10,983 nucleotides of DNA from Eshraghiella sp045542375 (GCA_045542375.1 JAZQKW010000133.1:1-10983), one strand, 5' to 3'; positions 1 to 5,379 are shown, numbered from the stretch's first letter. The notes: generated by a model from the letters alone, not told the origin. Translations and numbers: made by a program.

Positions 1-669
1 ACCTATACTGAGGCTGATGTTGAGTGGGATACAACGAATCCGGTAAGCGGAAGCTATGACCCGGATATACTAACAGAACAGACAGTTGTATTAAAAGGTA
101 CAGTGACCTGTCCGGAGGGTATCGATTCCAATAATGTATCGCTGACAACAACCATTACCATTACAGTCAGTGCAGATGATACTGAACCGGAAGAAACAGA
201 ACCGGAAGAAACAGAACCGGAGGACAAGGAACCGGAAGAGACAGAGCCGGAGGATACTGAACCGGAAGACAAGGAATCGGAATACGAAATAACAGACGGT
301 AATGACAGTGAGTGGACAGTGGATAGTGATGAGGGAATCACAATTACAGGCTCAGGTGATGATGAAGATTTCGTAGGTATTAGAATTAATGGAGAGTTCA
401 TAGACAGCAGTAATTATACGATAGAAGAAAATGGTGCTGTTACTTTGAAAAAAGAATACCTTGATACGCTGCCTGCAGACACTTATACCATTGATATGGT
501 ATGGAATGATGGAGAGGCAAGCACCGAAATCACAATTAAGAAATCATCAGTAACAGGTTCTCCGGATGCAGGTGATGGTGGAAATGTTCATTTGTGGATA
601 TTATTTGTAATCGGATTGGGCCTTGTGGGTGTAGTAATTATATCAAGGAGAAAGAGCGTAATAGATTAA
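1..669 (+). CDS. C-terminal part of a cell-surface protein (Ig-like, X2-like, degenerate sorting signal)
   Basis: The reading frame is open from the first base, so the 5' end and signal peptide lie outside the window; 222 residues are visible. Residues 1-58 (with VEWDTTNPVSGSYDP and a TVVLKGTV strand) resemble a bacterial Ig-like repeat. Residues 62-96 are an acidic Pro/Glu linker of five-residue repeats. Residues 97-182 match the X2-like immunoglobulin fold common at the C-terminus of clostridial wall proteins: W near the start, then FVGIRINGEFIDSSNYTIEE and an EYLDTLPADTYTI segment. The end is laid out as a sorting signal: SPDAGD (from residue 187), a hydrophobic stretch at about 196-214, and a tail SRRKSVID. 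Related Clostridia proteins carry SPxTG here, so the alanine in place of threonine is odd. Likely an adhesin or carbohydrate-active surface enzyme; the catalytic part, if any, is not visible. Confidence 0.8.
   Translation, partial: TYTEADVEWDTTNPVSGSYDPDILTEQTVVLKGTVTCPEGIDSNNVSLTTTITITVSADDTEPEETEPEETEPEDKEPEETEPEDTEPEDKESEYEITDGNDSEWTVDSDEGITITGSGDDEDFVGIRINGEFIDSSNYTIEENGAVTLKKEYLDTLPADTYTIDMVWNDGEASTEITIKKSSVTGSPDAGDGGNVHLWILFVIGLGLVGVVIISRRKSVID
184..288 (+). repeat. Seven 15-bp tandem repeats encoding an acidic Pro/Glu linker
   Basis: Seven units of 15 bp in phase with the codons, with consensus gaaccggaagaaaca, encode EPEET, EPEED or EPEDK-type pentapeptides. The first two units are identical, the middle ones vary mostly at third positions, and the last (gaatcggaatacgaa) has decayed. 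The segment links the Ig-like and X2-like domains of the surface protein and probably acts as a flexible, wall-spanning spacer. In-frame pentapeptide repeats of this kind can gain or lose units by slippage. Confidence 0.9.
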
Positions 670-696
670 CAATTTAAAAAAAGTGTATACTAATGG

Positions 697-730
697 AAGC
701 AGTGTTGTTATGACACTGCTTTCTGTTTTT
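697..730 (+). terminator. Rho-independent terminator after the surface protein
   Basis: Arms AAGCAGTGT (697-705) and ACACTGCTT (713-721) form a 9-bp stem with a 7-base loop. They are followed by a T-rich run (TTCTGTTTTTT). The hairpin lies 28 bases after the stop codon at 667-669 and separates this gene from the toxin operon. Confidence 0.85.
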
Positions 731-759
731 TATATTAGGTAAAATATTTCGAAAAAGTG

Positions 760-788
760 TTGAAAATATAACTTATAGGTTATATAAT
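760..788 (+). promoter_or_regulatory. Sigma-A type promoter of the toxin-antitoxin-chaperone operon
   Basis: A -35 box TTGAAA (760-765) and a -10 box TATAAT (783-788) are separated by exactly 17 bases. The -10 is a perfect consensus and the -35 matches at five of six positions. The predicted transcription start is near 795, giving a short leader before the toxin start codon at 809. Confidence 0.8.
766..785. promoter_or_regulatory. Candidate autoregulatory operator inside the TAC promoter
   Basis: A 20-bp near-perfect palindrome with arms ATATAAC (766-772) and GTTATAT (779-785) and centre TTATAG has one mismatched pair. It fills the spacer and overlaps the -10 box, so a bound dimer would block RNA polymerase. 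HigA-type antitoxins commonly repress their own promoter from such sites. The region is AT-rich, so a chance palindrome cannot be excluded. Confidence 0.55.
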
Positions 789-808
789 TAGTATAAAGAA
801 GGTGAGAC

Positions 809-1195
809 ATGGATAATATAGATATTAAAACACTTTTGGAAAAAATGTTTGTAAACACATTCGAATTTCATCCTAAGTTCTATGATGACTTCGTTGAACT
901 GGTTACCAAGTCAGGACAGGAGAAGAAGATTATTAAGACATTAATTAATAAATTGAGTGCTATAATAGAATTAGGTGATAGAGATTACGGTACGAAATGG
1001 TTGGAACACCTTAAGGAATACGGGAATATGTATTCTTTACACATAGATACCAATAACAAGAACTACCGATTGTTGTTTTCAAGAAAATCGAACAAGAAGT
1101 ATTTTTTACATATGTTTTTTGAAAAATCAGGAAAAGGAGATACATCGTATGCTAAGCATGTTCCAATAGCAATGGAACGACGTGATGATAATTAG
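809..1195 (+). CDS. higB: HigB/RelE-superfamily toxin of a toxin-antitoxin-chaperone system
   Basis: The 128-residue product matches the Gp49-like HigB branch of the RelE/ParE superfamily, whose members cleave mRNA, usually on the ribosome. Visible family marks are an N-terminal helical part with FHPKFYDDF (20-28), a GTKWLEHLKEYGNMYSLHI segment (61-79) like the usual 'glyElR' strand, NYRLLF (85-90), and a C-terminal LHMFFEKSGK strand followed by a helix ending AMERR (121-125). The start is ATG 809 with AAGGTGA upstream at 799-805. It is the first gene of the operon, which fits the toxin-first order of HigBA modules. Its stop codon TAG (1193-1195) overlaps the AGGAGG of the antitoxin, suggesting coupled translation. 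The nuclease activity is inferred from the family; RelE-type active-site residues vary and cannot be assigned safely here. Confidence 0.82.
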   Translation: MDNIDIKTLLEKMFVNTFEFHPKFYDDFVELVTKSGQEKKIIKTLINKLSAIIELGDRDYGTKWLEHLKEYGNMYSLHIDTNNKNYRLLFSRKSNKKYFLHMFFEKSGKGDTSYAKHVPIAMERRDDN

Positions 1196-1206
1196 GAGGT
1201 TTTATT

Positions 1207-1584
1207 ATGGCAGACAGAAACAATGAAATGTTTGATTTTTTATCAGAATATCTATCAAAGAGTGATGTGTATGCAGCTAAAGTTATTGCAAAGATTTCAA
1301 TGTTTATTCTCAAATACAGACAGGATGCAAATATGACGCAAAAGGAGTTTGCTAAGAAAATGGGAGTGACACAGGCAATGGTGTCAAAGTGGGAAAGTGC
1401 AGAGTATAATTTTACCATTGAAACAATTTCTCACATATCAGAGAAACTCAACACTACTTTTGATATTGAATTTAAACCGGAAAGCGAGTATATGGCTAAC
1501 TGCGTTAACAATGATTATGATAATGTGTCAACTAATCAGAAATGGGTAGCAAAAGGGAATGTGATTCCGTTTGTGGCAGCGTAA
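1207..1584 (+). CDS. higA: HigA-type HTH antitoxin with a C-terminal chaperone-addiction-like tail
   Basis: The product has 125 residues. An N-terminal helical region (1-40) precedes an XRE/Cro-type helix-turn-helix at about 42-90, with MTQKEFAKKMGVTQAMVSKWES as the core and W62 closing the recognition helix. The HTH fold ends near FDIEFKPE (85-92). Residues 93-125 form a polar tail with a hydrophobic end (W113, then VIPFVA). A tail of this length is the part that SecB-like chaperones recognise in known TAC systems (the chaperone-addiction or ChAD region). ATG 1207 follows AGGAGG at 1194-1199. The stop codon TAA (1582-1584) overlaps the ribosome binding site of the chaperone gene. Expected roles are binding and inhibiting the toxin and repressing the promoter at 760-788. 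The family is clear; the function of the tail is inferred from context. Confidence 0.85.
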   Translation: MADRNNEMFDFLSEYLSKSDVYAAKVIAKISMFILKYRQDANMTQKEFAKKMGVTQAMVSKWESAEYNFTIETISHISEKLNTTFDIEFKPESEYMANCVNNDYDNVSTNQKWVAKGNVIPFVAA

Positions 1585-1594
1585 GGAGTTGTTT

Positions 1595-2062
1595 ATGAAT
1601 AATAAGTATTTATCAGATTTTCAAATAATAGGCAGTACTATTAAAAGTATTAAAATTAAAAATGATTTTTATACAATGAACAATGGGAAGAATGTGAAAA
1701 GAAAAATTGACATATCTCATTTAATTGGCGATGTTGAAACGATGGAAGGGGGAGAAATTTTATCAGGAACAGTAATTTTGAATATCAAAGTTGCTATTTC
1801 TGAAAATAAGAAAAAATACAACTTGGAGATGTCTATTGAAGGTTGTTTCAGTGCTCCGTCTCAAATGGGTGATGAGATTTTTAAAAATATGTTAGAAGTC
1901 AATGGCATAACAGCTCTTTACTCTATAGCGAGAGGATTTGTGCAAAGTACATCTTCTCAGACTTTATTAACCGGAAGCGTTTTGCTGCCGATGATTAATG
2001 TTGTTGCATATAGCAGGGATTTAAAGGAAGATACAGGTAATCAGGAAAAGAGTCGTGATTAA
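1595..2062 (+). CDS. secB: SecB-like chaperone of the toxin-antitoxin-chaperone operon
   Basis: The product has 155 residues, the length of SecB. The pattern follows SecB along the chain: an N-terminal strand DFQIIGSTIKSIKIKNDF (8-25) like SecB's TFQIQRIYTKDISFE, a central strand ending in a hydrophobic E-G-C-F segment (82-85), then GITALYSIARGFVQSTSS (residue 108 starts LYSIAR) like SecB's ILFPYARECITSMVS, and a closing LLPMINVVAY (130-139) like SecB's NLAPVNFDALF. The last 16 residues are charged. ATG 1595 is chosen over an in-frame TTG at 1571 because AAGGAG at 1583-1588 sits six bases upstream of it. Most Firmicutes lack the general export SecB; a SecB relative directly after a HigBA pair indicates a TAC chaperone that protects the antitoxin from aggregation or proteolysis. 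It is last in the operon and is followed by a terminator. It could still assist secretion, but the context argues for antitoxin control. Confidence 0.83.
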   Translation: MNNKYLSDFQIIGSTIKSIKIKNDFYTMNNGKNVKRKIDISHLIGDVETMEGGEILSGTVILNIKVAISENKKKYNLEMSIEGCFSAPSQMGDEIFKNMLEVNGITALYSIARGFVQSTSSQTLLTGSVLLPMINVVAYSRDLKEDTGNQEKSRD

Positions 2063-2084
2063 CAGCAAGATAAATAATTAGAAC

Positions 2085-2119
2085 AAGAGTGGTGGCACAT
2101 TGTCACCGCTCTTTATTTT
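2085..2119 (+). terminator. Terminator of the TAC operon
   Basis: A stem pairs 2085-2097 with 2101-2113 (AAGAGTGGTGGCA with TGTCACCGCTCTT) with two G-T pairs and a three-base loop. It is followed by the T-rich CTTTATTTTG. It begins 22 bases after the chaperone stop codon and delimits the operon. Confidence 0.8.
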
Positions 2120-2168
2120 GAAAAAATTAAAAAAATTTAAAAAAACTATATGCTAAGAGCTTATTTTT

Positions 2169-2177
2169 TGATAGAAT
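2169..2177 (+). promoter_or_regulatory. pyk: Candidate extended -10 promoter for pyk
   Basis: TG-A-TAGAAT gives an extended -10 element (TGn followed by a five-of-six match to TATAAT), with only a poor -35 (TATGCT at 2149-2154, 17 bases upstream of TAGAAT). The start of transcription would be near 2184, giving a leader of about 24 bases. The call rests on the extended -10 alone. Confidence 0.45.
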
Positions 2178-2207
2178 ATTAGAAGAGTAGATATTAGGAG
2201 AAATGTT

Positions 2208-3620
2208 ATGCGTAAAACGAAGATTATATGTACATTAGGTCCTGCAGTTGACGACGACAAGAAGATAACACAGCTTATTCAGGCCGGAATGGATTGTGCA
2301 AGACTTAATTTCTCACACGGAACACATGAAGAACAGAAGGTAAGATTTGACAGGGTAAGAAGAATTAGTGAAGAGCTTAATGTTTCAATACCGGTACTTC
2401 TCGATACCAAGGGTCCGGAAATCAGACTTAAGGATTTTGTAGGAGGAAGTGCCGAACTTGTTAAGGGACAGGAATTTGTACTTGATACTGATACAGAGAC
2501 ACTTGGAGATAATACACGTATTGGACTTTCGTATGACAGATTGGCTAAGAGTGTGCAGGTTGGTACCAAGATTCTTATAGATGACGGTAAGATAGAACTT
2601 AAGGTGGCAGCAGTTAAGGGCAGCAGAATAATCTGTACAGTAATTAATGGCGGTAAGGTAAGTAATCACAAGAGTATTAACGTACCTAATGTGGACATTC
2701 CGATGCCGTATATCAGTGAAGCGGACAAGGCTGACCTTTTATTTGGAATAGAGATAGGTGTTGATTTTGTTGCGGCATCTTTTGTAAGAACTGCTGATGA
2801 TGTCAGACGACTTCGTAAGTTCATGAAGGATAATGGTGGAGAATATATCAAGATAATCAGTAAGATAGAGAATAATCAGGGAATTAAGAATTTTGATGAG
2901 ATTCTTGAACTTAGTGACGGAATCATGGTTGCCAGAGGTGACCTTGGTGTTGAAATTGCGTTTGAGAAGATTCCGCCTATTCAGAAATATATTATTGACC
3001 AGTGTAACAAGAAGGGTAAGATAGTTGTTACTGCAACGCAGATGCTTGAGTCAATGACTCAGAATCCAAGACCGACAAGAGCGGAGGTTTCAGACGTGGC
3101 GAATGCTATATATGATGGAACATCCGTAATAATGCTTTCGGGCGAATCGGCAGCAGGTAAGTACCCTATTGAAGCAGTCAAGACTATGGTTAATATTGCT
3201 GTTAATACAGAGAATTCCATTGATTATAATACTGCATTTAATGCAGACAAGTATGCTCTTGAGCATAATATCAGAGTTGCGGTATGTGCTTCAGCACACA
3301 GTGCGGCAGAATATCTGGATGCACAGGCAATAGTTGTAATGACAAGAACAGGTAATACGGCTAGGATTTTATCTTATTTTCATCCGGAATGTCCGGTTAT
3401 TGCAGCAACTATTGAATCGGTAGGAAGAAGACAGCTTAATCTTACATGGGGTGTTACGCCGATTGACGCAGAGGACCTTACATCGGCAGATTCTTTTGTA
3501 GAATATGCAATTGCTAAGGCGAGAGAGAGCAGAGTGGTTAAGAAAGGCGAGAAGATTATTGTTATACTTTCGTCTTGTGTAGGCATCGATAACGATACAA
3601 TGAGAATATGTACGGTATAA
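2208..3620 (+). CDS. pyk: Pyruvate kinase
   Basis: The 470-residue cytosolic enzyme converts phosphoenolpyruvate and ADP to pyruvate and ATP, the last step of glycolysis. Motifs in order: CTLGPA at the N-terminus; ARLNFSHG with R32, N34 and S36; LLDTKGPEIR (64-73); a B-domain of about residues 74-165; IISKIENNQG with the catalytic lysine K219; DGIMVARGDLGVEI; VVTATQMLESM; RPTRAEVSDVANAIYDGTSVIMLSGESAAGKYP; and a C-terminal allosteric domain from about residue 345. Glu71 in DTKGPE is the residue associated with potassium-dependent enzymes; potassium-independent ones have Lys there. There is no extra PEP-utiliser domain at the C-terminus, unlike in many Bacillus enzymes. ATG 2208 follows AGGAG at 2196-2200. 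Lysine is almost always AAG (30 of 33), a bias typical of highly expressed genes in this genome type. It probably shares a transcript with the next gene. Confidence 0.98.
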   Translation: MRKTKIICTLGPAVDDDKKITQLIQAGMDCARLNFSHGTHEEQKVRFDRVRRISEELNVSIPVLLDTKGPEIRLKDFVGGSAELVKGQEFVLDTDTETLGDNTRIGLSYDRLAKSVQVGTKILIDDGKIELKVAAVKGSRIICTVINGGKVSNHKSINVPNVDIPMPYISEADKADLLFGIEIGVDFVAASFVRTADDVRRLRKFMKDNGGEYIKIISKIENNQGIKNFDEILELSDGIMVARGDLGVEIAFEKIPPIQKYIIDQCNKKGKIVVTATQMLESMTQNPRPTRAEVSDVANAIYDGTSVIMLSGESAAGKYPIEAVKTMVNIAVNTENSIDYNTAFNADKYALEHNIRVAVCASAHSAAEYLDAQAIVVMTRTGNTARILSYFHPECPVIAATIESVGRRQLNLTWGVTPIDAEDLTSADSFVEYAIAKARESRVVKKGEKIIVILSSCVGIDNDTMRICTV

Positions 3621-3653
3621 GGGAACATTCTTTTTAATACAGGAGGATGACAT

Positions 3654-4739
3654 ATGAAAGATCATTCTATACTTATGGTTGACGATATTGAATTTAATCA
3701 CAAGCTTGCACATTCAGTGCTTGATGAATTGTACGACTTAAGGGAGGCATATTCCGTTAAGGAAGCATTGGAGAAATTAAAGGAGGAGACTCCGTCTCTG
3801 ATTCTTCTTGATGTTGTGATGCCTGAAAATGATGGATTCGAGCTACTTAGGATTTTAAAGGAAACAGAAGAATATAAGACGATACCTGTTATTTTCCTTA
3901 CAGGTGATACAAGTCCTGAGGTTGAGATTGAGGGATTTAAGAAGGGCATTGTGGATTGTATTACCAAGCCTTTTGTACCTGAGATTATGAAGAGAAGAAT
4001 AGCGACACATATTGCTCTTTCGGACTATGAGCATGACCTTGAAGCAATGGTAGCTAAGAAGATTGAAGAAATAGAGCAGATGTACGACCTTATCAGTTCA
4101 AGCTTTGCCGGACTTGTAGAGTCAAGAGATGGTATTACCGGAGGACATCTTAAGAATACTGCTATTTATTTTGAGGCATTTATTAAGCATCTTATGACAA
4201 TACCTAAATATTCAGATGTGCTTACACCTACTATGGTTAAGAAAGCAATACGTTCGGCACCACTTCATGATGTAGGTAAGATTGCCATTGAGGATGCGGT
4301 TCTTCGTAAGGATTCATCTCTTAACGGAACTGAGTTTGAGAGAATGAAGCAGCATTCGGTTATTGGTGGAGATCTGTTCTTACACATTACAGATGGTATT
4401 ACCGACAAGGAATTCGGACGAGTTGCTGAGCAGATAGCAAGATATCACCATGAGAAATGGGATGGCTCAGGTTATCCAGAGGGCCTTAAGGGCAAGCAGA
4501 TTCCATTGGTTGCAAGAATAATGAGTATAGTGGATGTATATGATGCGCTTACTTCAGAGCGTTCATATAAGAAGCCATACAGTCATCAGAAGTCGATGGA
4601 TATTATTGCTTCAGGAAGAGGAACTAATTTTGATCCGGAGCTTGTTGACGAGTTCATTAAATACGAGAAAGAGATTAAGGATTGCCTGAAGTCTAAGGCT
4701 GAATTTAATGAGAAGAAATATTTTAGAAGCAGAACATAA
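3654..4739 (+). CDS. Response regulator with HD-GYP cyclic-di-GMP phosphodiesterase domain (RpfG-like)
   Basis: The product has 361 residues. Residues 4-120 are a receiver domain with the acidic pair D10-D11, phosphoacceptor D53, T83 and K105. A short coiled-coil linker (about 125-150) leads to an HD-GYP domain at about 150-345. Key residues are H165 in GITGGHLKN, H205-D206 in LHDVGKI, H265-H266-E267 in the HHExxDGxGYP signature, and G273-Y274-P275. All residues needed for an active enzyme are present, so it should hydrolyse cyclic di-GMP under control of a partner histidine kinase, which is not encoded in this window. No membrane segment is seen. ATG 3654 has AGGAGG at 3641-3646. The 33-base gap after pyk contains no hairpin, so co-transcription is likely. 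The partner kinase and the output phenotype are unknown. Confidence 0.92.
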   Translation: MKDHSILMVDDIEFNHKLAHSVLDELYDLREAYSVKEALEKLKEETPSLILLDVVMPENDGFELLRILKETEEYKTIPVIFLTGDTSPEVEIEGFKKGIVDCITKPFVPEIMKRRIATHIALSDYEHDLEAMVAKKIEEIEQMYDLISSSFAGLVESRDGITGGHLKNTAIYFEAFIKHLMTIPKYSDVLTPTMVKKAIRSAPLHDVGKIAIEDAVLRKDSSLNGTEFERMKQHSVIGGDLFLHITDGITDKEFGRVAEQIARYHHEKWDGSGYPEGLKGKQIPLVARIMSIVDVYDALTSERSYKKPYSHQKSMDIIASGRGTNFDPELVDEFIKYEKEIKDCLKSKAEFNEKKYFRSRT

Positions 4740-4752
4740 GGATATAACATAC

Positions 4753-4780
4753 GAGAACCCACAGATATCTGTGGGTTCTT
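4753..4780. terminator. Bidirectional palindromic terminator between convergent genes
   Basis: A perfect 26-bp palindrome (4754-4779, arms AGAACCCACAGAT and ATCTGTGGGTTCT) lies between the HD-GYP gene on the plus strand and the metalloregulator on the minus strand. Because it is self-complementary it can fold in both transcripts. The T runs on either side are weak (TCTTCTATG on the plus strand), but position and strength fit a shared terminator. Confidence 0.75.
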
Positions 4781-4786
4781 CTATGT

Positions 4787-5170
4787 CTAAAGGTCTTGTA
4801 ATATACCTTGTTCAGCCATATATTTCTTAATTGCATTAAAGGATTCGTCACTTATTGCATGTTCAAGCTTGCAGGCATCTTCAAGAGCCGTGGACTCCTG
4901 TACACCTAATTTAATAAGAAGGCTTGTGAGGATGGTGTGTCGCTCATATATCTTATGTGCTATTGTCAGTCCTGCCTCCGTAAGTGTAATTAATCCTTCT
5001 TTACTGACTTCTATATATCCCTTGTCCTCTAAGAGATGAACGGCACGACTGACACTTGGCTTGGAATAACTCATGTGAGCTGCCACGTCCATTGCCCGTA
5101 CAGTTCCTTTTTCCTTAGATAAAACATAGATTGTCTCCAAATACATTTCTCCCGATTCGTGTAAACCCAT
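4787..5170 (-). CDS. DtxR/MntR-family metal-dependent transcriptional regulator
   Basis: The 127-residue protein has an N-terminal winged helix (about 8-70; recognition helix near SKPSVSRAVHLLEDKGY) and a dimerisation/metal domain (about 71-125). The SH3-like third domain of DtxR is absent, as in MntR-type short members. The metal ligands look like those of DtxR and IdeR rather than MntR: M9 in EMYLE, H78 in ERH, and C100, E103 and H104 in DACKLEH correspond to DtxR M10, H79, C102, E105 and H106. MntR of Bacillus has Asp at the first of these positions. This suggests an Fe(II) sensor, although ligand type does not strictly fix the metal. The ATG (5170) follows GGAGGG on the minus strand (complement of 5175-5180). 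It is divergent from the ABC exporter genes, a typical placement for a local regulator, and has a palindrome over its own -10 box. Confidence 0.9.
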   Translation of the reverse strand: MGLHESGEMYLETIYVLSKEKGTVRAMDVAAHMSYSKPSVSRAVHLLEDKGYIEVSKEGLITLTEAGLTIAHKIYERHTILTSLLIKLGVQESTALEDACKLEHAISDESFNAIKKYMAEQGILQDL

Positions 5171-5189
5171 ATTACCCTCCTAAACATGT

Positions 5190-5203
5190 AAGTAGTACTA
5201 TTT
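5190..5203. promoter_or_regulatory. Candidate operator over the regulator's own promoter
   Basis: A 14-bp palindrome with one mismatched pair (AAGTAGT followed by ACTATTT, perfect core TAGTACTA) overlaps the -10 box and predicted start site of the metalloregulator gene. The position fits negative autoregulation. It does not match the classic DtxR or MntR box closely, so the binding protein is uncertain. Confidence 0.4.
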
Positions 5204-5229
5204 TACAATGAAATTTGCAGGGGAGTCAA
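5200..5229 (-). promoter_or_regulatory. Promoter of the DtxR-family regulator
   Basis: On the minus strand TTGACT (complement of 5224-5229) and TAAAAT (complement of 5200-5205) are separated by 18 bases. A TG precedes the -10 directly (TGTAAAAT). Transcription would start near 5193, about 20 bases before the start codon. Confidence 0.7.
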
Positions 5230-5239
5230 CTGAATAGTG

Positions 5240-5323
5240 ATATTTCTTCAATCCACAAAGTGATATGTTGTTTTATTATCCACATTACGAAACAGCAGAC
5301 CACTTTGTGGATTGAAGAAATAT
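5240..5323. repeat. Perfect 23-bp inverted repeat with a 38-base spacer
   Basis: The left arm 5240-5262 (begins ATATTTCTTCAATCC, ends ACAAAGTG) is the exact reverse complement of the right arm 5301-5323 (begins CACTTTGTGG, ends GAAGAAATAT). No T run follows and no target-site duplication is seen next to the arms. No convincing promoter or reading frame lies in the spacer. As RNA it would form a very stable stem upstream of the ABC genes, and as DNA it could form a cruciform or flank a mobile or invertible segment. Its function is unknown. Confidence 0.9.
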
Positions 5324-5341
5324 TTACATAATTTAGAAAAA

Positions 5342-5370
5342 TTTAATGATTATTTAATTGATAATATGAT
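5342..5370 (+). promoter_or_regulatory. Candidate promoter of the ABC exporter operon
   Basis: TTTAAT (5342-5347) and TATGAT (5365-5370) are separated by 17 bases. The -10 matches five of six positions while the -35 matches only three. A start near 5377 would give a leader of about 33 bases. Other placements are possible in this AT-rich stretch. Confidence 0.4.
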
Positions 5371-5379
5371 ATATTATCA
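5359..5379. promoter_or_regulatory. Fur-box-like 21-bp palindrome upstream of the ABC exporter
   Basis: Perfect 9-bp arms TGATAATAT (5359-5367) and ATATTATCA (5371-5379) flank GAT. The outer heptamers TGATAAT and ATTATCA are exactly those of the Bacillus Fur 7-1-7 consensus, here separated by seven bases as in the outer heptamers of the extended 21-bp Fur site. By hand count 13 of 19 positions agree with the classic Fur box. The site covers the candidate -10 box and would allow repression by a Fur-family or other dimeric regulator. Confidence 0.6.

Noticed and set aside
54..401. Minus-strand frame encoding Ser/Gly repeats, opposite the surface protein
   Set aside because: It is the antisense image of the 15-bp repeats, has no ribosome binding site, and the plus-strand frame has clear domain structure.
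1571..1594. Longer start (TTG) for the SecB-like protein
   Set aside because: It lies inside the antitoxin gene without a ribosome binding site, while ATG 1595 has AAGGAG at the right distance.
5240..5323. CRISPR repeat pair
   Set aside because: The two copies are inverted, not direct, there are only two, and no cas gene is present; the resemblance of GTGGATTGAAG to some repeat ends is slight.
5240..5323. Phase-variable invertible promoter
   Set aside because: The 38-base spacer is very short for such switches and contains no convincing promoter in either direction; kept only as a remote option in the findings.
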